Source: Cephalopachus bancanus
Taxonomy: Eukaryota; Chordata; Mammalia; Primates; Tarsiidae
Length of the DNA stretch: 64,000 bases
Assembly (NCBI GenBank): GCA_027257055.1
Contig: JAPVLO010000001.1
Coordinates: 17,402,501 to 17,466,500 of the forward strand
Direction: 5' to 3'
Shown: in pieces, positions 10,711 to 22,183 of the stretch
How positions within the stretch are numbered: position 1 is the stretch's first letter
Layout: the number at the start of each line of letters is the position of its first letter
Notes under the pieces: generated by a model
Seen by the model: only the letters and a program-made list of their open reading frames with translations
What the model was told of the DNA's origin: nothing
Database searches by the model: none
Made by a program: the position numbers and the translations under genes

Positions 10711-12499
10711 TTGGCTGCCGTTTCAGCAAAGGGATGGTTGCACACCCAGAAGAACATAGCCTCGCTGTGTGAGGTCAGGGCTGACCTTTGACCCCCACGA
10801 CTGCCCTCCGTGAGACGGTGCCTTCCTTGCAATCTCACCTCGCCTGGTGCCAGACCCCACAGCAGGCAAGCAACAGGAAGCCTTCTTGGGAGCCTAAGGC
10901 CTCTAGCTAATTGCAGAGGCTGCTCGCAGGGATCTGCAGAAGGGCTGACAAGCTCCCTGGCCTATGCCAGGGGCACAGCCAGAAGCACAGGCAACACAGG
11001 CTCCCGCATTGTCCTCTGATCACGCTGCAGAATGTTTTCACCCCCACCTCTTCTCGTCACTTGGGGAATAATTTCACGAGAGAATGTCAGGCTGAAATTT
11101 TCCCATGAAATAAGCCTCTACCTCCTTGCCTCTGAAAGAAATGTCAGCACGAGTCCCATTATCAGTTGTTCGTGGGGTTTTTAAATACATATAAATCGCT
11201 CCGAAAAAATGGGAAGACAGCGGCCTAGATCAGTCCTCGCCTTGGATTGCCTCGGCTTGGGGGGCTTCTGATTGGCACCCACTGGCTGGGGGAGTAAACG
11301 AGTGCTTGCAGGTCTCCTGTTCATTTCATTCCCGCAATGTGGCATCACGTGCGTCTTTAGAACTCTGCTGCTCGTGGAGACGGGTGGAGGAGGAGACGCC
11401 CGAACCCTCCGTGTGACTCTGTGTGAAATATCTGCACATGAGTGTCCAGTGGCAGCCCTTCTTGTCTGTGGCGAAACGTGGCACTCCCATAGCCAACCCA
11501 AAGGAGGGGTCTCCTGCTCCTGTTCCAGTCACCTGGTTGGCTGAAGCTGACGTCATGGAGCGCACGGGGTGAGGAAACTGAAAACGACCGTGGGGGTCGC
11601 ACAGTTCCGCCCTGCTGTGAGGACCCCAGCACACAAGGAATGTCGGCTCCTTATTTTTTCCAGGTGGGGGAGAGCTAGATTCCGCCCTCCAAAAGCACAG
11701 CTCAGCGTCATGCGGAATTCCCAATTCCTCCTCTCAGTGGGTCCCCCCACCAGTTTGACCACTGCAGGCTCACTGTGTGGTCAGGTGTACAGGGAACCCA
11801 GCTGCTCCGGGAAGAAATGTACTCATGCCGTAAACTCCAGGGTTAGGGCCTCACGTCATCACACTAGGGCTGCCCTTACTTGAGCACGAAGTAGCTCCAG
11901 ATGCTTCTGGCTTGCAAGGCAGTCCTCCAATCTTGACTCATAGGTCCATGTGATGTTTTCTTCTAACTCAGCCCCCAGTCCAGATGGAGCTGGCATTCCA
12001 TGAACCACCCCACATTCCAGGGGCTGGGGGAGTGAGGAAGGACACTCTCCAACCCCGGCCAAAAGCCTCCTTGCTTTGCCTTGGGTTGAAAGTCAATCTG
12101 AAGGCGACTGATCGACCCATCTTGGCAGGGCCTCTTGGGTGCTGGCCAGAGGACTCCCTCCATCACTTGGTGCGTGTACTAACTCTGTTTTTCTTATCGC
12201 TCCCCACGCCCATGTTTCTAACCTTTTCACTCTGCCTCGGCTTGTCATAGATTTAATTTGTATCTGCTCATTTAGACGACTTCTTGGCATTATTTTGTAG
12301 TAGACAAATTCTTGCCAGTACCGTCCTCCAGAACATTAGAGAAGAGGGAGAAGGGGAGGAGGAGGGAGAGGGAGAGGGGGAACAGCCCACCTGGGGTTTC
12401 CCAGTTTTGCAGCCCCAAGGAAAGAGCCCCACCTTTCACCACAGCGTTCCGTCCTCCCATCACGAGTAGTCAGGGCTGCAGCCGTCTTCTCTTCGCACT
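10711..12499. other. Unique DNA with a GA-rich run
   Basis: No repeat or gene family was recognised. Numerous overlapping open frames (up to about 130 codons on both strands) reflect moderate GC content rather than coding. A purine-rich GGAGAGG tract lies at about 12,336-12,382. Confidence 0.4.
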
Positions 12500-13058
12500 G
12501 GAGAGGGTCGGAACACACCACCCCCAAATGTGGCATATTGATTATTTCGAAATGAAGGCACTTGAGAAACAGCAGATACCGAAAGGGCTGTCTCACCTCC
12601 CTGCGAGAAAAGTGCCCTCCTTTTACCAGAAAGAGGAGACCATTCTTATCAGGTGGAGACAGATTTTGTCTGTACAAACAAACCTACTAAAATAATGTAT
12701 ATTTTCCATTAGTTTCTCGTGTTTCCTGATCACTTTTCCACAATTTGCCCAGCCCAAACCCTTTTTGTTCTTTATCTGGTCATGTCTTCATAATCTATCA
12801 TTCTTTGACGAAGACTTCTGTGTACTTACAAAAATATTAACACCAAGTAAAATGTATATGCTGCTCTTCTGTTAATCTTTTTTGTGTCAGTTTAATCCTC
12901 AGGCTCACCCACAGAACTTAACAGTTCAGAGGAAAAGCCTTGCCTCCCTGTATACCCCTGAGATGAACCCACAAACAGTTTCCTAGAGCCCGTGGCTACT
13001 TCACCAAAGCATTTGCAGTGAACCACAGTGTATTTCACAGTCTTAATTGCTATTTAAT
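12500..13058 (+). mobile_element. LTR-like remnant of an endogenous retrovirus (ERV1-type)
   Basis: The stretch contains a recognisable LTR-style series: aaacagcagataccgaaagg, agaaagaggagaccattctt, gacagattttgtctgtacaa, ctgcttctgttaatc-like and gttcagaggaaaagccttgc. It has no gag, pol or env, so it is a decayed solo LTR. I recognise the type but not the exact family. A younger Alu is inserted just beyond its right end. Confidence 0.55.
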
Positions 13059-13371
13059 TTCCCTGGTTTGGCTGGGCTTGGTGGCTCAGCCTGTCATCCC
13101 GTGCCTTGGGAGGCTGAGGTGAGTGGATTGCCTGAGCCTGCGGGTTCGAGACCCGCCGGGGCAACTTAGTGAGCCCTCATCGCTACAATAAATCAAAAAA
13201 TCAGCCAGGCATGGTAGCACGCGCCTGTAGTTCCAGCTACTCGGAAGGCTGAGGCGGAAGGATCGCCGGAGCCCAGTGGGTCGAGGCTGCAGTGGCCAGG
13301 AGCGGCCACTGCACTCCAGTCTGGGCGATGGAGTGAGACTCCAACTCAAAAAAAAAAAAATTCCCTGGTTT
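13059..13371 (+). mobile_element. Alu, full dimer, with target-site duplication
   Basis: TSD ttccctggttt is present at 13,059-13,069 and 13,361-13,371, with the body between. The left arm carries GCGGGTTCGAGACCCGC intact and the right arm the GGCC hairpin variant. The A-tail is short and uninterrupted, consistent with a relatively young copy. Confidence 0.95.
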
Positions 13372-15599
13372 CAGTCAACTGGGACATCCCTGATTCACCA
13401 AGCTTCATACCAGTCTGTGGGGGATCTTTCCTGGTTCTGTGCCTCGTTCTTGCCACCTTCCTTCCCTGCCCGCTGATTTTGTGTCCTTTCCTTCTTGTGT
13501 GCTGCCTCCCACACAAGCTTCTGGTCCTGCAGCAAGAGAAACAAAGGAGATTTCCCGACCGCCTTTGTTCTGCCTCTCCTTCGCAAGGCCCCACTGAGGG
13601 AAGACTTCCGACTGCTCACGAGGCCCCTTAGCACAAGCCGCTTCTTCACCGCCGCCCCTTCTTGTGCTACCCTCAAAGCATCCTTGAAATGAATGGTTCA
13701 GCCATGAAAGAAACACTGTGAATATTCTCAGATTCAAACTTACAGGCATCCGCTTCTGAAGATTCCTTCAGATGCAAATCACTAAAACTGCAGCTCAATC
13801 TAGCTTGAACAGGAAGGGAGTTTGTTGCAGAAACCATTACTGGATAATTCAGGACCATGTCAGGTTTTGGGGTGAGTTTGAACGAAGAGAAGCTCATCGA
13901 CGCACCCCAGGACTTGGTCTTTCCCCGCTTTCTGCCCAGCCTTCTGGGAAGTCGACAACCTTGAGTGTGGCCTCACTCGGTAGTTGCCAAGTCCCCAGGA
14001 GTACTTCCTGAGGCTGCATCTTGTTTATCAAAGAAGAAACACGAGGTTTCCAACCACCCATCAAAGCCTGTATTTGGTTCTAATGAGAGCAACAGGCCCC
14101 TGGCCACCCTCACGTCCACTGGGGGACCAAGGCTATGCTGGGTGGCACCTGGCCTGCGCCTCAGATATGTACACGCCGTGGAACCGGTAACTGCCAGAGC
14201 ATGAGACAGTGCTGGCTGGGTTGATGCAGTCAGCACCCACCCATGCTTCAAGCCATGAGACCGAACAGTGCAGGGTTCTGTCAGGAAGGAAAAGGGGGAT
14301 GCTTCTTGAATGACACCCAGCATTCAACTACAGTCTCAAGGGACAGGACCTCGGAGACCTTGCCCACAACACTCTCACAGTCACTTGGAAAGGGAAACGC
14401 CCAACACAAACATCCTCACAGCATCCACCCTGTGGCCTCAAGGGGGCCGCGCACTTCGTGTGGAGGCGAGGAGGAAGAGCGTCTGGGATCAGTCTCCTTC
14501 AAGGGTAAAAGCTCAACAGGCAGCACTGACGTAGCACAGTGGAAGATGTTCAGACCCAAGAGGCGCCCACAGGGGAATCTGAGTCACACCACAGGCTCCC
14601 AGAACGTCTTGGGAGGAGGGTTCCGCCGCGTCTCAGTAAGTGGAGGAGACAATGAGGCAAACGCAGCAGGCTTGGTTCAAAGCACACAGAGAAGAGCCCA
14701 GTCCTGAGACTCCACTCACGCCACACTGGCCGTCAAATACTCTTCCCTGACGTCAGAACAAGAAACAGAAATGGGTTCTCTTCAGACCTGAAACAGGGGA
14801 TACCAGATAACATACTCATAAAAGCATAAGATTGAGTGAACGTCTTTTCACTGGATGGTGAGATCTTCAGACTCCTCTCTTGGCTCCCAGAATGCAGGGC
14901 AGGGCGAGGGGTGGGGGTCAGGCCTGCAGCCCTACTCGGGGACTGGAAGAGTCTTTTCCTGAGAAAAACTCACAGATAATGGCATTTCAGGGTTTCCTTG
15001 GGAGTAGGGTTGCCAGGCTTCTGCACCCTCTCCCTTTGGTGATGCTCCATTCATGCACACAGAACGCATTAATGATGTTTATTATTTCCTTTGTTCTTGA
15101 TGTTCTAGCATCTGGAGTTTTGCTGACTGTGGAGACATCGTCTTTCCCAGGGCTGGAAATTAGATGATCAATCCAGACGCCATACTTCTAGCCACCTGCT
15201 TTATCTAGCTTTGAAACTCCAGGAGATCACGCTATCTTGCCCTAATCTCAGCAGGGCCAGGGTACCAGACAACTGGAGGTAGCTCCTTTGACCCAGAGCC
15301 AGCTGAAATGACTCGCATGAGCCCGTTTCAAGCCTGCACACCCTGCAGAAACCACAGGAAAGCTTCCTGCCCGCGCCTTCCCCTCACTCCTTCTTCCTCT
15401 GCTGACGTTTCCCTGTGCAGCTCTGCCTCACAGTTTCAGGGATTTCGATGTAAATATAATTGATGCATTTCCTCTATATCTCCTTTCTCCTTATCATTTA
15501 TTTGTTGAAGAAGCTGCATTGATTTTGCTGATCCGTCTTTAAAATATAGAATTTCACAAAGAGAAAAATGAAAGCAGAAGGAATAAAACGATCAGAAAA
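13372..15599. other. Unique DNA, nothing recognised
   Basis: No dispersed repeat or gene was identified. The longest open frames (114 codons minus, 154 codons plus) overlap others on the opposite strand and have low-complexity or unremarkable translations. About 15,420-15,600 is AT-rich. Confidence 0.4.
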
Positions 15600-16180
15600 G
15601 CAAATCGGTGGGATTTAATGGAGCGGGTACTTTGGAAAACGGTTCAGGCAGTTTCTCAGATGGCGAAACACAGAATTATCCTTTGACCATCAAATTCTAC
15701 TTCTAAGTATATGCCACAGATCGTTTAAAATATATGTCCTCACAAATCTTGTTCACAGATGTTCACAGCAGCAGCATCCATCATAGCCAAAAAGATAGAA
15801 ACAACCCAAATGTTCGTCAGCTGATGAATGCATAAATCATATGAGATAGACTGACACATGCTACACCACGGCTAAACTCTGAAAGCCTTATGCTCAGTGA
15901 AAGAAGCTGGACACAAAGTCACATGGGTGTGATTCTGCTTGTGTGAAACGTCCAGAATCGGCAAATCAACAGAGACAGAAAGCAGAGTCGTAACCTAAGA
16001 AATAAGAGGCTGTGAGTTCCATAACAGGTGATCTGTGCAGGAGAGTGGGGGGGGGGCATTTCCGAGATGAGCTGTGGGTGGAGCAAAGAGGCATTCCAGC
16101 TGGAGACACTCATGAAACAGATACAGAAGCAGCCCCACATTCTGTGAGAGGCGGTGCCGTGGTTCTTACAGTGTCGTGCA
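15600..16180 (+). mobile_element. Old L1 3' end, sense
   Basis: L1 3' landmarks run in order: ggaaaacggttcaggcagtt, agaattatcctttgaccatc, gatagaaacaacccaaatg, tgctacaccacggctaaac and ccagaatcggcaaatcaac. It is a diverged L1M-type 3' UTR fragment without coding capacity. Confidence 0.75.
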
Positions 16181-16234
16181 CACAGCGCTCACTTCCTATA
16201 TGCTTACAATGTGTAAGGGGCCTAGATACCGACA

Positions 16235-16772
16235 CAAATGATGTGTTCAAATGCTTGAATCACAGATCTGGGTTCAAACCCAAATCCCCTCAGATATTAA
16301 CTACATGCTGTCATTAAATGACCTAATCTCTCCAACACACCACTTCCTCAGGTCACACATGGGAATATGAACACATAGACGTGTTATAAAGAGTAGTATG
16401 TACAATGAGCCCATGGCTATAAAATGCTCAGCATAAACTGGGCTTGGTGGCTCAGCCTGTCATCCCAGGACTTGGGAGGCCAAGGCAAGTGGATTGCCTG
16501 AGCCTGTGGGTTCAAGACCAGCCCGGGCAACTTGGCGAGACCTCGTCTGTACAATAAAAATAAAAAATTAGCCGGGTGTGGTAGCGTGCGCCTGTAGGTC
16601 CGGCCACTTGGAAGGCTGAGGTGGAAAGATGGCTGGAGCCCAGCGGCTCCACGCTAGGGTGGCCGTGAGTGTGCTACTGCACTCCAGCCTGGGCGACAGA
16701 GTGAGACGTCAACTCAAAATAAAGAAAATGCTCAGCATAATGCAAGCATGTAAAAGCACTCAAAAAAAGTAG
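16235..16772 (+). mobile_element. MIR SINE, split by an Alu
   Basis: The left piece (16,235-16,436) has the MIR order: gatctgggttcaaacccaaa, attaactacatgctgtcatt, acttcctcaggtcaca and aaaatgctcagca. The sequence resumes at 16,741 (tgcaagcatgtaaaagcact) after the Alu. The Alu therefore landed in a pre-existing MIR. Confidence 0.75.
16421..16740 (+). mobile_element. Alu, older subfamily, with perfect 16-bp TSD
   Basis: The perfect duplication aaaatgctcagcataa lies at 16,421-16,436 and 16,725-16,740. This copy keeps ancestral states (GTTCAAGACCAGCC in the left arm, cactccagcctgggcgacag in the right), so it represents an earlier source element than the GACCCGCC copies. Confidence 0.95.
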
Positions 16773-17004
16773 GACAGCATTCATTTCATTGCAGGAAACA
16801 CATCCAGCTGAGAAAAATGTGTTGGCTGCGGATTAGTGGAAGCACAGCTGAGTGAGCGAGGAAGGCGGTGCGGGGGGGAGGGCCTCCTCGGCGAGAGCGC
16901 TCACGTCATCGACCAGCAGGAGGTGGAGCCAGAACTGAGCATCAACCTGAACAGGCAAGAATGAAACAAACAGCTGGCACCTGTTCCTTCACAGTCCGTT
17001 CTTT
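16773..17004. other. Unique DNA
   Basis: Nothing was recognised apart from a short G-run near 16,868-16,880. Confidence 0.35.
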
Positions 17005-17682
17005 TCATTTTCGCTCTTGATTCAGATGCAAAGTGAGAACTCTTTCCTGCTCAAGTGCCACCATTCTTCCCAAAGTAAAGAAGCAGAACCCCAAAAGGCC
17101 CGTTGTGTAGACCACATCCTCTTGTCGGTGCAAGGCAAATGACAAACACTTTGCAGGGTCGTTTCCATCCCCAGAGCACAAAAATAAAGGTACTGAACGT
17201 CTACTGATCACAACGACTGAATCGCACCACAAATAACTGGTCATTTCCTCAATGCCGTCCCCGGCAAGAGGAGGACTTGGCCTTCCCTGCCTGAGCAGGA
17301 GGGCTGGCAGAGGTTGGGAGCCAACAGAATTATAAAACGGCAGGGTTTTACCACGAGGTTTTTGCTGCTTCTCAGTGTATGCAGCTCCAAGAAGACTGAG
17401 GGCTGATGACTTTGACCCGCTCAGCTGATCACTCTGGGGCTTGTTATATTTCACTTGTAAAACAGGGAATTGGGTTGAGTTGTTGAAATCGCATTTAATG
17501 ATGGTGATAAACAGATCAGACTGACTGACAGCGCTGCGGGGTGAAGGCCCGCCCCCAGTCTTCAGCCCCAGCCATACGCTTTTTTGTGAGTGACTTGGGG
17601 CCTCGCCCCACATGAAGTGAAAACCCCTGACTCTTCTACATCTAAAATCTGAGGCTCTATGGCGGAAGCCGCAGTTAGGCAC
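17005..17682 (-). other. 225-codon open frame of unknown status
   Basis: This is one of the longest uninterrupted frames outside the CpG island, starting with ATG and ending with TGA-proximal sequence on the minus strand. I recognise no domain, signal peptide, transmembrane segment or repeat family in the translation. The composition is mixed, with Ser/Leu-rich stretches. No Kozak-quality start, splice-site pattern or poly-A signal makes a strong case. A frame this long can arise by chance in 64 kb read on both strands, so I treat it as a probable non-coding frame that merits a conservation check. Confidence 0.25.
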
Positions 17683-19022
17683 TTGTGGACATGTGCTGTT
17701 AACATGCTTACATATTCAGTCTGTTTTGTTGAATACGCAAAGACACACCTTTTGTTTACTTACTGCACGACAGCCTGCTTGTGATCACCTGCATTGTCAG
17801 GGGGCTAACTGTCCACTTCCCAGAATCCTTCCTGCTTCCTGGAGCCTGCTGACTGGGAGAGAGCAGTGGTCAAAAGTTAAATGCGTGCCGGGCAAACCCT
17901 CAGAAACACGGCCGACGTGGCTTTCCTCCTCCTCAACGACAGCAAGGACCGGGGTCCACTTGCCAGCTGAAACAGACAGTGACATATGGTGGGAGGGAAC
18001 TGAACACCCAAGGACAGCGGGAGGTGTTTGCCACGCAGGGAGGGGCAGGCACTTTGCATGAGGTGAACCTTCTACAGCCCCAGAGTGGTTCTCTCTCTTC
18101 TCAAACGCAGGTTCCACGGAATTCAGACAAGGAAGTAAAGCGAATGAGAAAGGCTCACTGGGGCAGTTCGAATGAGCTGGAAAGGACAGAGCAGCCCCCA
18201 TGAGGCAGGAGGGCTGGAGGCGAGGTGGAGTTTTAGGGGCTCTCTGGCATCCATCCAAGCTCTGATGGCAACACTTTTCTCTCTTCCTCCACCAGACAAG
18301 CACTGGGGAAGCTGTGATGACACTGCTGACCTTAAGACGTTTAATCACCTTCACGACTGGAATCTGGGGTTTAAATTTCAGAGAGAAGGAAAAACTCCCC
18401 CCATGAATTCACTGTTAACTTCATAATTGTGTCTTTTTTTGCTTATGTGTGAACATGTATGCAAAAGAAGAGCATATGGGAACAATACCTGGTCAACACA
18501 CATGTGTTCACTGAAGAAGTCACGCAGACGTAGCATGTGGGACACGCCGTACAAGGTACCAGAGGCGTCTGTCCTCGGAGTGGGACGGCCGATCGCCAGC
18601 TTTCCGTGTCATCGTCCCCTTGACCTTCACAGCGACCCCACAAGGCAAATGGCGTCATCTCCATGTTCTGTGTAAGACAACCAAGCATGGGCGAGGGTCT
18701 GCCGAATTGGAGCATGGGTTTGTGTTTGGCTCCTTCGAGTTTCACAGCCTGTTTGTATTTTTTCTGTCTCGAACGTTAATCCTATTTGAGATAAACATAA
18801 AAGCAAATAACCACAATCAACTCAGGTATCACAATTAAATAAGTAAATTCTCACATGACTATGAGTGTGATTTCATAGTTTGTAGGTATAAATAAGAACA
18901 TGTTAAAATGTCATTCACAGGATAAAGGAGAAATTATTTAAATGGCTAGCAGTATAAGAAAGATTAAGTCAAACATCCAGACATGGAAATAGCTGATTTA
19001 CAGATACATTTAATTCTGTGTA
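17683..19022. other. Unique DNA with an antisense MIR fragment
   Basis: A 185-codon minus-strand frame covers 17,797-18,354 but has no recognisable family. About 18,595-18,735 resembles an antisense MIR (accttcacagcgacccca, then caaatggcgtcatctccatg). The rest was not recognised. Confidence 0.4.
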
Positions 19023-19286
19023 GGCTGGGCTTGGTGGCTCAGCCTGTAATCCCCGCGCTTTGGGAGGCTGAGTTGAGTGGATTGCCTCAGCGATCCTTCC
19101 GCCTCAGCCTTCCAAGTAGCCGGAACTATAAGTGCGCGCTACCACTCCCGGCTAGTTTTTGATTTATTGTAGAGACGAGGTCTCGCCAAGTTCCCCGGGT
19201 GGGTCTCGAACCCAAGGGCTCAGGCAATCCTCTCGCCTTGGCCTCCCAAAGTGCTGGGATTACAGGCTGAGCCACCGAGCCCGGCC
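19023..19286. mobile_element. Fold-back (head-to-head) Alu rearrangement
   Basis: The first 65 bp (19,023-19,087) are the 5' end of an Alu in plus orientation. The sequence then switches abruptly at about 19,088 (cagcgatccttcc) to a minus-strand Alu that ends with the reverse complement of the same 5' end (19,222-19,286). The two arms form an imperfect 65-bp inverted repeat around a loop of about 134 bp. No A-tail and no clear TSD are present. Confidence 0.9.
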
Positions 19287-19754
19287 AAAACAGTTACTTT
19301 TTAAAGATATTATAAATGACATCGTATTTTAGAGAAGTCAAGAGCTGAGCTTGTGAGGACCACCGGGAATTCTTGCCACCCGCTCACCTCACCTCACATC
19401 GGCGTTAGGGTGGAAATGCTGGGGTTGAGGTGGCCTCACGCTTTGCAATTCCCAGGCACCTCCTTCTCGCTCTTATTCTTAGCCAGGCTGTTAAATAGAA
19501 GCTAGTCGAAGAGACAAACACAAAAGTTATATACCGTTACTCAACAATTTGTCTACTTTCAGAGTTTTCTTTTCCTTGTAAAGTTAATATACTCATCTAT
19601 TTCAAATTTCGCTTTTGACACTAAAAAACAATTTATATTCAGGGGGCACACATGTGTCTTTGTGACATGGACATATTGTGTCGTGGTGGGGATTGGGTCT
19701 CAAGGGTGGCCCATTTCTCAGACAGTGAACATTGTGCCCCATTAGTAGTTTCTG
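19287..19754. other. Unique DNA, nothing recognised
   Basis: No feature could be supported. Confidence 0.4.
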
Positions 19755-20037
19755 AACCCCAGCACTTTGGGAGGCAGAGATGGGGGAATGGCTTGAGGCC
19801 AGGACTTTGAGACCAGGCTGGATAGCATAGTGAGACCTCATCTCCACAAAAAAATAAAAAAAGTATCCAGGTGCGGTGGCACTCCTGTTGTCCCAGCTAC
19901 TCAGGAGGCTGAGGCAGAAGGACCATCTGAGCCCAGAGGGTCAAGGCTATGGTGAGCTGTGATTATGTCACTGCCCTCCAGCCTGGTTGGCAGAGTGAGA
20001 ACCTGACTCAAAATAAAATAAAACTTAAATTTAAAAA
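19755..20037 (+). mobile_element. Old Alu (J-like), 5' end missing
   Basis: The sequence starts within the left arm (ccccagcactttgggaggca), followed by the A-rich linker and a right arm ending gagtgagaacctgactcaaa. It is diverged and lacks the lineage-specific states of the younger copies. Confidence 0.85.
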
Positions 20038-20397
20038 AGAACCAGAGAAAGTATCTAGCACAGCTGGGCGCTCCATCAGCACAGCCACAGTAGGAAAATG
20101 AAGAGGAGGAGCGGAAACACGTGAGGCTGAAATAGAGCTGAAACTGCGCCTGCCATGGTAAAGAAGAGTGATTCTACCCAGAAGGCAACAGAAGCATTCC
20201 AAACAAAGATCGTTGTCGGCGGGAGTCAGCAAGCTTTTCCTGCAAAGGGCTAACTGTTTAGTATTTTAGGTTTGCAAGCCATATAGACTATCGTGCAAGT
20301 ACTCAACTTTTCCATTGCACCATGAAGGCAGCCAGAGATGTTGTGCAAACAAATGTGCATGGATGTGCATCGACACAACTTTATGAAATCAGACAAG
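20038..20397. other. Unique DNA, nothing recognised
   Basis: Contains gggctaactgtttagtattt-type intergenic sequence. No gene or clear repeat was seen. Confidence 0.35.
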
Positions 20398-20718
20398 TCG
20401 GGCTTGGTGGCTCAGCCTGTAATCCCTCGCCTTTGGGAGGCTGAAGTGAGTGGATTGCCTGAGCCCGCGGGTTCGAGACCCGCCCGGGCAACTTGGCAAG
20501 ACCTCATCTCTACAATAAATCAAAAATCAGCCGGGCGTGGTAGCGCGCGCCTGTCGTGCCAGCTACTTGGAAGGCTGAGGCGGAAGGATCGCCGGAGCCC
20601 AGCAGGTCGAGGCTGCGCAGGCCGGGAGCGGCCACGGCCCTCCAGTCTGGGCGACAGAGCGAGACTCCAACTCAAAAATAAAAAAACAATAAATAATAGT
20701 AATAATAAAAATAAAAGC
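20398..20718 (+). mobile_element. Young-looking Alu, full dimer, CpG-rich
   Basis: This copy has a full left arm, A-rich linker (ctacaataaatcaaaaatca), right arm and a long AAT/A tail. It retains many CpGs and shows the lineage states in clean form: TGGCTCAGCCTG, GCGGGTTCGAGACCCGC and GGCC-hairpin-type right arm. It is a good reference copy for the lineage. No convincing TSD was seen. Confidence 0.93.
20408..20480 (+). promoter_or_regulatory. Putative Pol III internal promoter of the Alu (A and B boxes)
   Basis: A box TGGCTCAGCCTG lies at 20,408-20,419 and B box GGTTCGAGACC at 20,470-20,480, a tRNA-like spacing. The A box fits the tRNA consensus TRGCNNAGYNGG at all but one position. The B box lies in a perfect T-arm-like hairpin (5-bp stem GCGGG/CCCGC, loop TTCGAGA, 20,467-20,483). 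Whether this copy is transcribed is unknown. Confidence 0.6.
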
Positions 20719-21872
20719 AGGCAGTCCGATGTAGCCCATGCATGCTAGTTTTCCACACCTCGCTTTAGAAAGAGCAACGCGTGACACACTGGAGAATGCA
20801 TGAAAGGGCTCTTGTTTAAAACGGTAGCCTGAACACACACTGAAGCTTCATCCTGGCTGACCAGAGCTCTTTCTTCTTGAAAGGGAAAGAGAAAGAAGAC
20901 TTGATAGATAGATAGGTAATGATTGTGAATAAATACACAAATGTAGAAAATGCATTAACTGTGCTGGAAGACAGAAAGGGGCAATTTCTTGAACCAAAAC
21001 CAAAATACTCCATTTTAAAAACAAAGCAAGCAGGAACCACAGCAACCAGAAAACCCAGTTACAAGGCAAGTTGAATTTCCAGCCGCCACTTACGATCCCT
21101 TCCTGCAATAGTCACAGCCCAGGGTGGTTAGTTCACAGAAGATGAACACATGGCCATTATCACCAAATATCCGAGGAAGGCCAACACTGTGAAAAACAAT
21201 TGGAATCACTTATTTCAGAGAAATCAGAGAAATTGCAAGACACAGGAGAAAGCAAGGGCACCGCTTGTTCACCAGCACACTCAGAACAGGTAATGGAGCT
21301 GCAGACACAGGAGCCTTAGCAGACACTGTGGACCGATGGCCAGAAGGCAGGCGGGTGTATGCATGCACAAAGTGCGTGTTAGTGTGAAGACAAATCTTGA
21401 AGTGTGCACCTATTTCTGCCTTCCGAATGCATCTCTCTGCCAAAAAGGTGTGAGAGTGACACATTGTGCAATTGAGCAAAACCAGCTTAGAGCCAGCCAT
21501 ACTCAATACAAATTCAAATATTGTCTTGGAAATGGTGCAGCTGAGCACTTCTGAGATCACTGACCAACTATCCCACGTAAGACAAAGGGAAAACAGAAAC
21601 TTAGGAAACGCTGTTGACTACAGGGCTTCAGTATCAGTGATCCAAGAATTTCAGCAGCTCCTTGTCACTGCCACGACTGGCCTCAAGCACGAATCACACC
21701 TGAGGGTCCACCTTGTAATCACAGCTTTTTCCTGTTTTGGTGGAGGTGGTGGGCACTTCGGTCCATCAAATGATTTGACTTATTTCTCAAGTGCTTCCTC
21801 AAAGCCCTTTCCCTGTTGGTCCACCCCGTGGCGGCCATCGTCACTTCAAACGCTGCAAGTGCTCCTTTTTTG
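20719..21872. other. Unique DNA, nothing recognised
   Basis: There is no recognisable repeat. Open frames of 110-136 codons around 21,200-21,870 overlap on both strands without family features. Confidence 0.4.
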
Positions 21873-22183
21873 AAGTAAAAACTCAGCTGGGCTCGGTGGC
21901 TCAGCCTGTAATCCCACGCCTTTGGGAGGCTGAGGTGAGTGGATTGCCTGGGCCCGTGGGTTCGAGACCCACCTGGGCAGCGAGACCTCATCTCTACAAT
22001 GAATCAAAAAATCAGCCGGGCATGGTAGTGCGTGCCTGTAATTCCAGCTACTCAGAAGGCTGAGGCGGAAGGATCGCCAGAGCCCGGCAGGTCGAGGCTG
22101 CGGTGGCCGGGAGCGGCCACTGCACTCCAGTCTGGGGACAGAGTGAGACTCCAACTCAAAAAATAAAATAAAGTACAAACTCA
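21873..22183 (+). mobile_element. Alu, 5-nt-deletion subfamily, with TSD
   Basis: The TSD aagtaaaaactca / aagtacaaactca (one mismatch) lies at 21,873-21,885 and 22,171-22,183. The left arm reads GGGCAGCGAGACC where most copies have GGGCAACTTGGCGAGACC (ACTTG missing) and has an extra C in CGCCTTTGGG. The same two changes recur in other copies, which defines a subfamily. Confidence 0.94.

Noticed and set aside
20467..20483. T-arm-like hairpin as a tRNA gene
   Set aside because: There is no acceptor stem, D arm or anticodon arm. It is part of the Alu left arm.
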